Shown piece by piece: positions 24,185-33,314 of a stretch of 37,359 nt of DNA; position 1 is the stretch's first letter; each line of letters opens with the position of its first letter. The notes below the pieces were generated by a model. It was not told where the DNA came from. It saw only the letters and a program-made list of their open reading frames with translations, and searched no databases. Source of the stretch: Pseudomonadales bacterium (lineage in GTDB: Bacteria; Pseudomonadota; Gammaproteobacteria; Pseudomonadales; Azotimanducaceae). The position numbers and the translations under genes are program-made. The stretch lies in assembly GCA_029248675.1 (NCBI GenBank), contig JAQWIX010000097.1, positions 1 through 37,359 of the forward strand, read 5' to 3'.

Positions 24185-26667
24185 ACGCCAAGCTGGTCGC
24201 CCGCATGGCATGGAGAGACGTGCGGTCCGGGGAGATGGGATTGCTGTTGGTGGCCTTGCTGGTCGCGGTGGGTACCGTGACGTCCATCAGTTTGTTCGTC
24301 GATCGGCTGCAAAGCGCTTTGCTCCAAGAAAGTTCGAACTTTCTTGCGGCGGATCGTCAGATTAAGGGAAGTCAGGTGATTCCCGAAGATTTCGTCGTTC
24401 AGGCCCGGCAGCGAGGATTGGAGACGGCGACGACTCTCGTGTTCCCTTCTATGATTTTTGCCGGGGATCTGAACCAACTGGTTAGTGTCAAGGCTGTGGA
24501 CGAGGCATACCCCTTGCGCGGTGAACTTATCGTCGGGCAGGTTCCATTTCAGCGGGGTAGTCCCACACAGGCGGTGCCAAAACCAGGCACTGTTTGGCTT
24601 GATTCCCGTCTGTTTCCCGCCATGAATGTGGCCTTGGGCGATACTGTTGAAGTGGGGATGGCGGAACTCAAGGTGACCCAAGTGCTGGTGGCAGAACCGG
24701 ATCGTGGCGGTTCTTTTTTTGATTTAGGTCCACGCTTGTTGATGAATCTGCAAGATGTTCCGGCTACAGAAGTTGTGCAACCCGGTAGCCGATTGTCCTA
24801 TCAGCTCTTGCTTTCCGGTGACGAGGAGGCTTTGGCGTCCTTGCGGGATGTCTTGCCGTTAAAGCCAAGCTTCGAGTGGGTCAGCGTTCGTGAAAGCAGT
24901 CCCCGGATTGGTCGGGCGCTGGATCGCGCCGAGAGTTTTTTGCTGTTAGGCGGACTGTTAGGAGTTTTGCTGGCGGGTATCGCCGTGGGGTTATCCGCCC
25001 ATCGTTACGCGCAACGACATTTTGATCATGTGGGTGTGCTAAAAACCTTGGGCGCAACACCGGGCCAAATTTTGCGAGGGTTTATGTCTTTGCTGCTGAT
25101 GGTGGGCCTAGCTGCCATTGCTGCGGGGCTGCTTTTGGGGTCGTTGCTGCATGTGGCCATTGTGGAAGTTTTGGCTTCCCTAATCGCGGTGGACCTGCCC
25201 AGTCCAACTTTTAGGCCGTTCCTGCTTGGCGCGGCGACAGGACTGATCTGTGCCATGGCCTTTGCGATGCCAGCGTTTATGCACTTGAAGAACGTCGAGC
25301 CGATGCGTGTGATTCGACGGGATTTGGGTGTGGCACCACTTAGTCGATGGTTGTCCTATGGTGCAGCCGCGGCAGGCAGTTTGTTGCTGTTGGTTTGGTA
25401 TACCAAGGATCTGTGGCTTACGCTTTGGACGTTGTTGAGCATCGTGAGTATTTGTCTGGTGTTCGGGGTGCTCGCTTGGGCACTGTTAAAGGGCGGTCGG
25501 GTCGCCGGTATGCAGGCGAAAAGCGGTTGGCGTCTGGCCTTAGCCGGCCTGCAGCGGCGGCGGGCGGAGAATACTGCTCAAATTCTGATTTTTGGTGTGG
25601 CGATCATGCTGCTGCTGGTTTTGGTGTTGATTCGCACGGCCCTAATTGAAGAATGGCAGAATCAGGTTCCCGAAGACGCGGCCAATCACTTCGTCATGAA
25701 CATTGCCGAAGACGAAGTGGCCGGAGTGCGGGCCTTGGTACGCGATCGCGCCACGGAAGGTGAGTTCTTATTCCCAATGATTCGTGGTCGCGTGGCTCAG
25801 GTGAACGAGCTTTCTGCCAAGGAGTGGCAGGCACAAAAGCGACCGGGCTATGTCGGTTCCCAACTCACTTCCGAGCGAGCGTTGACCTGGTCTCTAGAGG
25901 CCCCGGGCAACAACGAGATTGTCGCCGGTCGCTGGTGGGCAGAGGACAGCCAAGAAGCGGAAGCTTCGCTGGAGCTGGATTACGCCCAAGACTTTGGCTT
26001 GGAGCTAGGCGATCGCATGGAATTCGATGTTGGCGGCCGCCGGGTTTGGGCGACGGTAACCAGTATCCGATCCCTTGAATGGGAGAGCATGACCCCAAAC
26101 TTTTTCATTATTCTTTCTCCCGGCGCGCTGCAGGACTTTCCCGCAACGTACATGACCAGTTTTTATCTGGATCCGACGGAAAAAGTGTTCCTAAACACGC
26201 TGTTGGGCCAGTACCCCACCATTACGGTAATCGAAATCGACGCCCTGATCGCTCAAGTCCAAAAGATTGTTGGACAGGTGAGTCAGGCGGTGGAGCTTGT
26301 GCTCGCCTTGGTGCTGCTCAGCGGGGCCTTGGTTTTGATCGCCAGCATTCAGGCCAGTCGGGATACGCGGATGGCGGAACATGGACTGATCAGAGCGCTG
26401 GGGGGCACTCGCTCGCTGATTGGCGGCTCCCTAACCGTTGAGTTTCTGGTGTTAGGCACCTTTGCTGGAGTCGTGGCCGTGTTTGGCGCAGAGCTGGTAG
26501 TGGCTATGTTGCAGACTCAGGTTTTTGACCTGCAGATGGAACTGCACCCTTGGATCTGGTTGCTCGGGCCGGTAGCCGGCGCACTGATCATTGCCACGGT
26601 AGGGTTGTTGGGAAGTCGAAGCCTGATCGATACACCGCCAATGAGTGTGCTGCGTGGTTTATACTAG
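24181..26667 (+). CDS. ybbP: FtsX-like permease YbbP
   Basis: This large 828-residue inner membrane permease partners with YbbA. The topology fits the family: an N-terminal helix (MGLLLVALLVAVGTVTSISL), a periplasmic domain, FtsX helices around residues 260-370, further hydrophobic helices with the cytoplasmic segment LAGLQRRRAENTAQ, a second periplasmic domain, and a C-terminal FtsX block with DTRMAEHGLIRALGGTRS. It ends PMSVLRGLY, a common C-terminus of YbbP proteins. The transported substrate is not established. The start is GTG inside the ybbA stop, so the two are translationally coupled. The 55 bases before ttcA hold a weak hairpin but no clear terminator. Confidence 0.93.
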   Translation: MNAKLVARMAWRDVRSGEMGLLLVALLVAVGTVTSISLFVDRLQSALLQESSNFLAADRQIKGSQVIPEDFVVQARQRGLETATTLVFPSMIFAGDLNQLVSVKAVDEAYPLRGELIVGQVPFQRGSPTQAVPKPGTVWLDSRLFPAMNVALGDTVEVGMAELKVTQVLVAEPDRGGSFFDLGPRLLMNLQDVPATEVVQPGSRLSYQLLLSGDEEALASLRDVLPLKPSFEWVSVRESSPRIGRALDRAESFLLLGGLLGVLLAGIAVGLSAHRYAQRHFDHVGVLKTLGATPGQILRGFMSLLLMVGLAAIAAGLLLGSLLHVAIVEVLASLIAVDLPSPTFRPFLLGAATGLICAMAFAMPAFMHLKNVEPMRVIRRDLGVAPLSRWLSYGAAAAGSLLLLVWYTKDLWLTLWTLLSIVSICLVFGVLAWALLKGGRVAGMQAKSGWRLALAGLQRRRAENTAQILIFGVAIMLLLVLVLIRTALIEEWQNQVPEDAANHFVMNIAEDEVAGVRALVRDRATEGEFLFPMIRGRVAQVNELSAKEWQAQKRPGYVGSQLTSERALTWSLEAPGNNEIVAGRWWAEDSQEAEASLELDYAQDFGLELGDRMEFDVGGRRVWATVTSIRSLEWESMTPNFFIILSPGALQDFPATYMTSFYLDPTEKVFLNTLLGQYPTITVIEIDALIAQVQKIVGQVSQAVELVLALVLLSGALVLIASIQASRDTRMAEHGLIRALGGTRSLIGGSLTVEFLVLGTFAGVVAVFGAELVVAMLQTQVFDLQMELHPWIWLLGPVAGALIIATVGLLGSRSLIDTPPMSVLRGLY

Positions 26668-26722
26668 GGCCTTTATCGCCTGACGGGCGAATCACACCCA
26701 GGCTACAACGAGTCCCAAATCC

Positions 26723-27598
26723 ATGAGCGTATCCGCTGATATTTATACCCCTGAGCAACCCTTATCAGCAAAGGGGCGAGATCCTAGAAAAGGTAGGTAC
26801 GAAAAAAATAAGTGCCATAAAAAACTTCGCAAGCTAGTGGGTGAAGCCCTGACGAACTTCAATATGCTGACCGATGGCGACAAGGTCATGGTCTGCTTAT
26901 CCGGAGGCAAGGACTCCTACACGCTTCTCGATATGATGCTGAGCTTCCAGCAGCACGCGCCCATCGATTTTGAGATCGTCGCGGTGAACCTGGATCAAAA
27001 GCAACCGGGATTCCCGGAGCATGTGTTGCCGGCGTATTTGCAGGATATGCGAGTGGCCTACGACATCATTGAGCAAGATACCTACAGTGTGGTCAAGGAA
27101 CTCACGCCGGAAGGTAAGACGACTTGCCCAGTGTGTTCCCGGCTGCGTCGAGGCATTTTGTACAGCCACGCCAAGAAGATCGGAGCCACAAAGATCGCCC
27201 TAGGCCATCACTTGGATGATGTGGTGGAAACTCTCATGTTAAATATGTTTTACGGGGCCAAATTGAAAGCAATGCCCGCAAAGCTGCTTAGCGACGACGG
27301 CCAAAACATTTTGATTCGGCCCCTGTATTACTGCCGCGAGTCCCTGATTCAGCGCTGGTCAGATTTTCGTCAATACCCAATCATTCCCTGCAATCTCTGT
27401 GGTTCTCAAGACAACTTGCAGCGCCAAGTCATCAAGGAGATGTTGGCAGGTTGGGATCGCAGCCACCCGGGACGGGTCGACAACATTGGCAGAAGTATCA
27501 ACAACGTGACTCTGTCCCATCTCGGCGACCGGAGGCACTTTGATTTTGCTGGGTTGCAGCGAGACAGCTCTCGAATCGCTGCTCTGCAGCTGGACTGA
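26723..27598 (+). CDS. ttcA: tRNA 2-thiocytidine biosynthesis protein TtcA
   Basis: TtcA puts sulfur on cytidine 32 of certain tRNAs with the help of a 4Fe-4S cluster. The PP-loop SGGKDS (60-65) binds ATP. Two CxxC motifs, CPVC (135-138) and CNLC (223-226), are those used for cluster binding. [20 protein letters not shown] and IRPLYYCRE are also typical. The length of 291 residues is close to E. coli TtcA; the N-terminus is rich in Lys and Arg. The stop overlaps the yheU start by one base (TGATG). Confidence 0.96.
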   Translation: MSVSADIYTPEQPLSAKGRDPRKGRYEKNKCHKKLRKLVGEALTNFNMLTDGDKVMVCLSGGKDSYTLLDMMLSFQQHAPIDFEIVAVNLDQKQPGFPEHVLPAYLQDMRVAYDIIEQDTYSVVKELTPEGKTTCPVCSRLRRGILYSHAKKIGATKIALGHHLDDVVETLMLNMFYGAKLKAMPAKLLSDDGQNILIRPLYYCRESLIQRWSDFRQYPIIPCNLCGSQDNLQRQVIKEMLAGWDRSHPGRVDNIGRSINNVTLSHLGDRRHFDFAGLQRDSSRIAALQLD

Positions 27599-27813
27599 TG
27601 TCGGGCATTTCCATACCTTCAGATCAGCTGACCTCAGAAGCGCTGCTGGGTGTGATCGACGCATTCATTCTGCGGGAGGGCACCGATTATGGTCATCAGG
27701 AATTCACCCTAGACGAAAAGCGTAGTCGAGTAAGGGCGATGCTTCATCGGGGCGAGGCAGAGATTTGCTACTACCCTGAAAACGAGCACATCGATATCGT
27801 GTTAGCCGGCTAG
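27598..27813 (+). CDS. yheU: YheU family protein (UPF0270)
   Basis: This is a 71-residue protein with the family pattern IPSDQLTSEALLGVIDAFILREGTDYG, then LDEKRSRVRAMLHRGEAEI and a short acidic end. It is probably a small cytoplasmic protein, and no function is established. The ATG shares its first base with the end of the ttcA stop, so expression depends on ttcA translation. The following 89 bases contain no clear terminator. Confidence 0.92.
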   Translation: MSGISIPSDQLTSEALLGVIDAFILREGTDYGHQEFTLDEKRSRVRAMLHRGEAEICYYPENEHIDIVLAG

Positions 27814-27858
27814 TTTTGGCTGACAGCGACTGATCCCGAGTCAAAAGTTAAATCGCCC

Positions 27859-27902
27859 AAAAGCGAAAAGAACAAGAACGAAAAGAATAAAAGAGGAAGC
27901 CG
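27859..27902 (+). promoter_or_regulatory. Purine-rich leader with ribosome binding site
   Basis: The 44 bases before the start at 27903 are almost all A and G, built from repeated AAAAG/GAACG units, and end in AGAGGAAG. The Shine-Dalgarno part is strong. The A-rich stretch may bind ribosomal protein S1 and raise translation, or bind an RNA regulator. The rest of this spacer (27814-27858) shows no clear promoter. Confidence 0.45.
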
Positions 27903-28844
27903 ATGAATCACGTGGAACCGTCGAGGGTCTCTTGGGATCCAATGGACGCTTGGGTGCTGGCGACACTGGGAAAGTATGCCCTCGTTGTAGCCTTGGCCCT
28001 AGCAATGGTTGCCGTGTCTAGTGAGGTTGGCGCGGTGTCCTCTGATTTAGATCTGAAATCCAGCGCAGAAGGTGCTATTTCAGACCCAAGCCTTGCCCAA
28101 GCGGGTATTGCTATCGAAACCAAGGTTTTTCGCGTAGCAGAAGATGGGGCTTTGGAAGCACTTGAATTGAGACGAGATCATCCCGCCGATGAAGTAAAGG
28201 CAGAGGCATCGACTGACGTTGCACCCTTGGGTCTTCAGCAATTACCCAATGGACAAGAATTACAAAAACCGCAAGAGATGGGGGCGTTTGTAGACCCACA
28301 ACGGGTGAGTTTGGTCGAAGCGCCATCAGCGGTGGCGAACACGGCCGACTTCACCTTAGAGAGTGATTTAGATGAAGAGGTTGCCCCCCCGCGAGAACAA
28401 GTTTTACAGGGTGTCGTAGCCAATAGCGTGGTCGTTGGAGACCGCCTTCGCTACGAGTTGATTGTTCGCAACACCAACGACTTTACAGTGCCAGCTCTCG
28501 CCCTAGAGGTGATAGAGCAGTTGCCCCCCGACGTACGGTTGATGACTGAGGAAGAGCAGTTGTCCAAAGGGGTAGCAAAAGGCTGGTTGGTTGGGGCCCA
28601 GTCTGTATTAACAGGGCAGCCCGGAGGCAGTGAAGAAGTCCAATCAAAGGCTGCAATTGAGACAGATCTGGACGAATCCCAAGCGCTGTACTGGCTGAAT
28701 ACCCAAGCGTTGTTGCCCGATGGCCAGATGGTGCTGGCGTACGAGGTCATCGTCCTGTCCCAGTCAACATCCCCGGCTATTGTTAGCGAGGATTCAGGAA
28801 ACGGGTTGGACTACTCACAATCGCAATTGCAACTACCAGAGTAG
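27903..28844 (+). CDS. Secreted or anchored protein with DUF11-like domain, unknown function
   Basis: The 313-residue protein has a polar N-terminus, one hydrophobic helix at about 26-43 (YALVVALALAMVAVSS) that may be an export signal or anchor, then a long acidic, low-complexity region. From about residue 168 a beta-rich domain resembles the DUF11 / conserved-repeat fold: VVANSVVVGDRLRYELIVRN, VIEQLPPDVRLM and MVLAYEVIVL. That fold occurs in surface proteins of bacteria. The gene starts after a strong AGAGGAAG. A TonB-dependent receptor gene begins 45 bases downstream, so the two are likely co-expressed. I know no close characterised relative. Confidence 0.7.
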   Translation: MNHVEPSRVSWDPMDAWVLATLGKYALVVALALAMVAVSSEVGAVSSDLDLKSSAEGAISDPSLAQAGIAIETKVFRVAEDGALEALELRRDHPADEVKAEASTDVAPLGLQQLPNGQELQKPQEMGAFVDPQRVSLVEAPSAVANTADFTLESDLDEEVAPPREQVLQGVVANSVVVGDRLRYELIVRNTNDFTVPALALEVIEQLPPDVRLMTEEEQLSKGVAKGWLVGAQSVLTGQPGGSEEVQSKAAIETDLDESQALYWLNTQALLPDGQMVLAYEVIVLSQSTSPAIVSEDSGNGLDYSQSQLQLPE

Positions 28845-28889
28845 GTCAGTAAGGTTCGCCGCCATCAAGAAGCAACAAGCGACGGATCC

Positions 28890-30947
28890 ATGACCCAACA
28901 TTCTGATTTGAAAGCACTTTGCGCAGCCATGGCGCTGTTTCTGCTAGTCCCTCTAGGTGCGCAGGCCAATGACGGACGTGCGCAAGACCAGTCCATCGAC
29001 GAAGTTGTCGTGCAGGGCATTTCTAGCTTGCAACAGCGTCTTGGGGAGAGCGGAAGCATCAGCGTTATCGATGCTCAAACGGTGCAAGCCGTTGGTGCCA
29101 CTCATCCCAGCGAAGTGCTTAATCGAGTGCCCGGCGTGTGGATCAACCGGGGTTCGGGGCAAGAACACCTGACAGCCATTCGGTCTGCGGTTTATACCGG
29201 CACTGGCGCATGCGGTGAGTACGCGCTGTTGGAAGATGGTATCCCGCTGCGACCCCAAGGATTTTGTAACATAAACAATTTGTTCGAGCTGAATACCGAG
29301 CAGGCACAAGCCATCGAGGTATGGCGCGGCCCGGCCAGCGCGGTCCTTGGTGGTAACGCCATGCACGGGGCGATAAATGTGGTGAGTCCTATGCCTGAGA
29401 AAACCACCTTGGGCGTTGAGGTGGGCCGGTACGACTTTGCCCGATTCAACGCCTCTGGTGGCTTCACCACAGGTGAGCATGCTTTCGGCGCTGGATTCGT
29501 CGGGACGACTACCAATGGTTATCGAGATGATACGGGTTACGGACAGCAAAAGGCCTATTTGGCCCATATGACCCAGACCAATGGTTGGGCTGTTAAAAAC
29601 CAGCTCACAGCCACGCTGTTGAATCAGGAAACTGGTTCTTATGTTCGAGGCTTTGAAGCGTATAAGGATGACGAATTACGCCGATCCAATCCGAATCCGG
29701 AAGCCTTCCGGGACGCATGGTCGATGCGAGCCAGCAGCGAATGGGTTAAAGACCAGTGGACGTTGAAGCCCTATATTCGTCGTTCCCAGATGACGTTCTT
29801 GCAGCACTTCTTGCCTGGACAACCACTAGAGGAAAACGAGCAAACCAGCGGTGGGTTAATCGTGAACTACGATATTGACGCAGGCGCCTTGCAGGCTAGC
29901 GTCGGAGGACAGCTGGAATTGATGACCGGCGCCCTGAGGGAATTTCAGGCCGGCCCTACCACGGGCAGCGCATTTTTGGTGGCGACGCGCCCCTCGGGAT
30001 TGCACTACGATTACGATGTTGACTCAGAACTTATTGCCGGGTTTTACGATCTTCAGTTCAGTTTAGACGACAGCTTGCGGGTTTTGCACAGCCTGCGGTT
30101 GGAGCATCTGCGCTACGACTACACGAATAAACACATTGTCGGCAACACCAAGGACGATGGCAGCACCTGCGGGTTTGGCGGATGTCTGTATACCCGCCCA
30201 GCCAGCCGAGACGACTCATTCACCAATGTCGGTGCACGATTAGGACTTGAGAAAGACCTGCAAGCAGGCTTGCTCTACGCAAACCTAAGCCGTGGTTTCC
30301 GACCTCCCCAAGTGACTGAGCTTTATCGCCTGCGCGGGGGGCAAACTATCGCGGATCTGGACAGCGAAGAGCTGACAGCGGTGGAAGCAGGCTTCAAGAA
30401 CGAAATGGTGACCTTGGCTGTCTTCGCCGAGCGCACGCGCAACTACCTATTCCGTGATTCCGAGGCCTTTAACGTCAGCGATGGCCGCACCCAGTCGGTT
30501 GGGGCAGAGCTAAGCTTGCAACATCAAATAGATCGGCATCAGTTCCAGCTGGCTGCGACTTACGCTCGGCATGAGTACGATTTTGATCGAGCTGCCGCCA
30601 GCCGAGAAACCATTGTCGACGGCAATGACCTAGACTCAGCCCCTCGCTGGATAGCCAACGCGGCATGGCAAATGGCCATCAGCGATACGGTAAATCATGA
30701 GCTTGAAGTGAATCGGGTGGGCTCATATTTTCTCAATGCAGCGAACACTGCTAAATACGAGGGCCACTACTCGGTAAATTGGCGACTGCAGTGGCAGGCC
30801 AATGCCAGAACGGAGGTCAGCCTGCGAGTGATAAATCTCCTAGACGAGGAATACGCCGATCGAGCGGACTTTGCTTTCGGCAGTGAACGTTACTTCCCGG
30901 CTATGCCGCGGCAGATATATCTGGGCGCCCGAGTGGTTCTAGACTGA
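28890..30947 (+). CDS. TonB-dependent outer membrane receptor
   Basis: This is a 685-residue outer membrane receptor that imports its ligand with TonB-ExbBD energy. The signal peptide ends near residue 26 (PLGAQA). A TonB-box-like SIDEVVVQG opens the mature protein. The plug domain has THPSEVLNRVPGVWINRG, LLEDGIPLRP and IEVWRGPASAVLGGNAMHGAINV, and the rest is the beta-barrel ending RQIYLGARVVLD. Two Cys in the plug (108 and 126, in TGACGEY and GFCNINN) and two in an outer loop (CGFGGC) probably form disulfides. The ligand is unknown. ccmA follows after 25 bases, so readthrough into the cytochrome c operon is possible. The ribosome binding site is weak. Confidence 0.92.
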   Translation: MTQHSDLKALCAAMALFLLVPLGAQANDGRAQDQSIDEVVVQGISSLQQRLGESGSISVIDAQTVQAVGATHPSEVLNRVPGVWINRGSGQEHLTAIRSAVYTGTGACGEYALLEDGIPLRPQGFCNINNLFELNTEQAQAIEVWRGPASAVLGGNAMHGAINVVSPMPEKTTLGVEVGRYDFARFNASGGFTTGEHAFGAGFVGTTTNGYRDDTGYGQQKAYLAHMTQTNGWAVKNQLTATLLNQETGSYVRGFEAYKDDELRRSNPNPEAFRDAWSMRASSEWVKDQWTLKPYIRRSQMTFLQHFLPGQPLEENEQTSGGLIVNYDIDAGALQASVGGQLELMTGALREFQAGPTTGSAFLVATRPSGLHYDYDVDSELIAGFYDLQFSLDDSLRVLHSLRLEHLRYDYTNKHIVGNTKDDGSTCGFGGCLYTRPASRDDSFTNVGARLGLEKDLQAGLLYANLSRGFRPPQVTELYRLRGGQTIADLDSEELTAVEAGFKNEMVTLAVFAERTRNYLFRDSEAFNVSDGRTQSVGAELSLQHQIDRHQFQLAATYARHEYDFDRAAASRETIVDGNDLDSAPRWIANAAWQMAISDTVNHELEVNRVGSYFLNAANTAKYEGHYSVNWRLQWQANARTEVSLRVINLLDEEYADRADFAFGSERYFPAMPRQIYLGARVVLD

Positions 30948-30972
30948 TGAACGAGGACTAGGCTTGGCGCCT

Positions 30973-31611
30973 ATGCTGACACTGGAAGAATTAGTTTGTG
31001 AGCGCGATGGGCGCGAGCTGTTTGCGCCGGTGTCCATTGACGTTCGGGCTGGGGACTATGTGGAGCTGACCGGTGCCAATGGCGCAGGGAAGTCCACGCT
31101 ACTGCGGACACTGGCTGGCCTGCATTCACGTTACAGCGGGGCCTTTGATTCCGTTGACTGCTTGTTTCAGGGCCACCGATTGGGTCTGGATGGACTGCTG
31201 ACGCCGCTGGAGAATTTTGCTTGGTTCTTAGGTTTCGAGGGCCGAGATGCAGACCGCGAGAGATTCTTGGATGCGCTGCAACGAACCGGGGTGCTGAATA
31301 AGGCCTATCAACCCTGCAGCGAGATGTCTGCCGGACAACAGCGCCGGGTTGCCATGGCGCGATGGCTTCTAAGTTCGCGAAGCCTTTGGCTGCTGGATGA
31401 ACCTTTGACCGCCCTAGACGCCAGCGCTCAGCAGGTGATGGCTAAGATCATAGTCGAACATTGTCAGGCAGGTGGCGCCGTGGTCTGCGCCACCCACAGT
31501 GAGCTTCCTGTTGCCCAGAAACGACTTCTTAAGCTGGAGGCTACCCAACGTACACCGGACGGTTCGGTGCACAGTGGGTATCGGGACTTTGCAAAGGTCC
31601 AAGATGAGTAG
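30973..31611 (+). CDS. ccmA: Heme exporter ATP-binding protein CcmA
   Basis: CcmA is the ATPase of the CcmABCD complex, which releases heme-loaded CcmE for cytochrome c assembly. Walker A is GANGAGKS (34-41), the signature is MSAGQQRRVAMAR and Walker B is LWLLDEPLTALD. The opening MLTLEELVCERDGRELF aligns with the start of E. coli CcmA, so I chose the ATG at 30973. An in-frame TTG at 30964 has GAGGA at better spacing and would add three residues. The protein has 212 residues from the ATG. The 3' end overlaps ccmB by 8 bases. Confidence 0.94.
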   Translation: MLTLEELVCERDGRELFAPVSIDVRAGDYVELTGANGAGKSTLLRTLAGLHSRYSGAFDSVDCLFQGHRLGLDGLLTPLENFAWFLGFEGRDADRERFLDALQRTGVLNKAYQPCSEMSAGQQRRVAMARWLLSSRSLWLLDEPLTALDASAQQVMAKIIVEHCQAGGAVVCATHSELPVAQKRLLKLEATQRTPDGSVHSGYRDFAKVQDE

Positions 31612-32260
31612 TCTGCTTCGTCGTGAGTGGCAGGTAGCGCTGCGAGCCAAGGGCGCCATTATTAACCCGGTGGCTTTTTTGTTGTTGAGCACCACATTGT
31701 TCGTTATCGCCGCACCTGACACCGTAAGTTCCGATGCCGCTGCGGGTATCCTTTGGACCTTGGTGCTGCTGACCCAACTGCTGGCGCTGGACGCCATGTA
31801 TCGACGAGACTTTGATAGTGGCGTATTAGAGCAAACCCTGGTCAGTGCGCAGGTACCTTTTGTCGCAGTCTTAACCCGAATATTTATGCAATGGCTTAGT
31901 ACTGGGTTTATCATGGTCGCGGTAGGTCCAGCCCTTGGCATTCTGCTGGGGTTGCCGGCAGAGGCTACACCGGCCATCGCATTGGCGATGTTGCTAGGCA
32001 CACCGGCCCTAAGCTTGCTGGGCAGTATTGGCGCCAGTGTCACAGTGGGCTTTAGCCGAGGCGGCGTGATCTTGGCTTTGTTGGTGATGCCGCTGTTTTT
32101 ACCGACGCTAATTTTTGGTGCTGGGCTGGTGGCAGCAGCTGAAGCGGGCAGCAGTGTCATGCCTCAGGTATATGCGTTGAGTCTCATAAGTCTTGTCGCC
32201 TTGGCAATCGCCCCGTTTGCGACGCTCGCAGGATTGAAAATCAGCCTAGAGATGCAGTGA
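31604..32260 (+). CDS. ccmB: Heme exporter membrane protein CcmB
   Basis: CcmB is the six-helix membrane partner of CcmA. The protein begins MSSLLRREWQVALRAKGA, followed by ILWTLVLLTQLLALDAMYRRDFDSGVLEQTL, the typical CcmB signature, and LGTPALSLLGSIGASVTVG. The length of 218 residues agrees with the family. The frame is open further upstream inside ccmA, but the ATG at 31604, overlapping the ccmA stop by 8 bases, matches the known N-terminus. Confidence 0.94.
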   Translation: MSSLLRREWQVALRAKGAIINPVAFLLLSTTLFVIAAPDTVSSDAAAGILWTLVLLTQLLALDAMYRRDFDSGVLEQTLVSAQVPFVAVLTRIFMQWLSTGFIMVAVGPALGILLGLPAEATPAIALAMLLGTPALSLLGSIGASVTVGFSRGGVILALLVMPLFLPTLIFGAGLVAAAEAGSSVMPQVYALSLISLVALAIAPFATLAGLKISLEMQ

Positions 32261-32342
32261 ATGATGGACGGGCAACAGATCATTGGTACAGCATCGTTGG
32301 AGTTCATGTGAACACTCGATCAATCAGACAAGCTATCTATCT

Positions 32343-33104
32343 ATGTTGAGCGCCTCACTCAAGCGTCTCTGGCATAAGCTGGGTTCTCCGCGCTGGTTTT
32401 TCGCCCTGACCGAAAGCTGGGTGAAAGTCGCAGGCTGGAGCGCATTGGTGCTGTTGGTTTGGGGCACTATTTGGGGTCTCGGTTTTGCGCCTGCGGACTA
32501 CCAGCAGGGCAATAGTTTTCGCATCATGTATGTACATGTGCCTGCCGCCATGCTGGCCCAAAGCCTTTACATCGGTATGGGTGTTGCCGGGTTCATCGGT
32601 TTAGTCTGGCGTATGAAGTTGACGGATGTTGCAATCTCCGCGTGCCTACCCCTAGGCATGGTGATTACGGCTTTAGCCTTGTTCTCCGGCAGTGTTTGGG
32701 GGCGACCCACTTGGGGTAGTTGGTGGGAGTGGGACGGACGTACCGTCTCCACCCTGGTGTTGTTTTTTCTCTATGTCGGCATTTATGCCCTGCGCGAGGC
32801 AATTGCTGATCAGGAGCTGCGTGCCCGAGCCAGTGCCTTAATTGCCATGGTTGGGACCATCAATATTCCGATCATCAAATACTCGGTAGAATGGTGGAAT
32901 ACCCTGCATCAGCCCGCATCCTTTGGACTCACACAAAAACCCGCCATGCCCAGTGAGATGTGGTTGCCACTGTTGGTCATGGTCCTAGGGTTTTACGCCT
33001 TTGCTGGGTTTATCGTGCTGGTGCGGATGCGTACCGAAATTCTAAATCGAGAATTGGGCGCGCGCTGGGTTCGGGACTGGGTCCAAGTACGGAGTGAGCG
33101 CTAG
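32343..33104 (+). CDS. ccmC: Heme handling protein CcmC
   Basis: CcmC presents heme to CcmE in the periplasm. The protein has six membrane helices and the WWD domain with [10 protein letters not shown], plus [12 protein letters not shown]-like [17 protein letters not shown] and the conserved HVPAA and [10 protein letters not shown] that hold heme ligands. From the ATG at 32343 the length is 253 residues, close to E. coli CcmC (245). An in-frame TTG at 32283 would add 20 residues without family support. The ATG sits in a (CTAT)3 repeat and has no Shine-Dalgarno sequence. An 82-base gap from ccmB is the only sizeable gap in the operon. Confidence 0.93.
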   Translation: MLSASLKRLWHKLGSPRWFFALTESWVKVAGWSALVLLVWGTIWGLGFAPADYQQGNSFRIMYVHVPAAMLAQSLYIGMGVAGFIGLVWRMKLTDVAISACLPLGMVITALALFSGSVWGRPTWGSWWEWDGRTVSTLVLFFLYVGIYALREAIADQELRARASALIAMVGTINIPIIKYSVEWWNTLHQPASFGLTQKPAMPSEMWLPLLVMVLGFYAFAGFIVLVRMRTEILNRELGARWVRDWVQVRSER

Positions 33105-33314
33105 ATGTATTTCGATTCCTTCGGTGACTTGCTACAGATGGGTAAGCACGGTTTTTATGTGTGGACTGCCTACGGAGCCACCGGCTTGGTGCTGCTGATT
33201 AGCTGGTTGAGTGCGCGAGGTGCATTTGTCAAAACAGCCCAGCGCCTGCAGCAACAGGCTGAGTTAGCTCAGCGCGGTGATCAATCAGCCCAACACAGGG
33301 GAGACCACACATGA
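33105..33314 (+). CDS. ccmD: Heme exporter small subunit CcmD
   Basis: This is a 69-residue protein with one membrane helix (AYGATGLVLLISWL) after the family opening YFDSFGDLLQMGKHGFYVW. It has a polar C-terminus rich in Gln and Arg (RLQQQAELAQRG). CcmD holds CcmE in the CcmABCD complex. The ATG directly follows the ccmC stop, and the end overlaps ccmE by four bases (ATGA). Confidence 0.9.
   Translation: MYFDSFGDLLQMGKHGFYVWTAYGATGLVLLISWLSARGAFVKTAQRLQQQAELAQRGDQSAQHRGDHT

Noticed and set aside
24037-24681. 214-codon minus-strand open frame over the ybbA/ybbP junction
   Set aside because: It is antisense to well-supported YbbA and YbbP sequence, with low-complexity His/Gln-rich translation.
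26079-26441. 120-codon plus-strand open frame inside ybbP
   Set aside because: It is an out-of-frame shadow within the last periplasmic domain and FtsX helices of YbbP.
26676-26690. Five-base-pair hairpin TCGCC/GGCGA between ybbP and ttcA as a terminator
   Set aside because: The stem is short and no T-run follows; readthrough into ttcA is as likely.
31414-32160. 248-codon minus-strand open frame opposite ccmB
   Set aside because: A long antisense frame is expected opposite GC-rich membrane protein codons; the plus strand encodes complete CcmA and CcmB.
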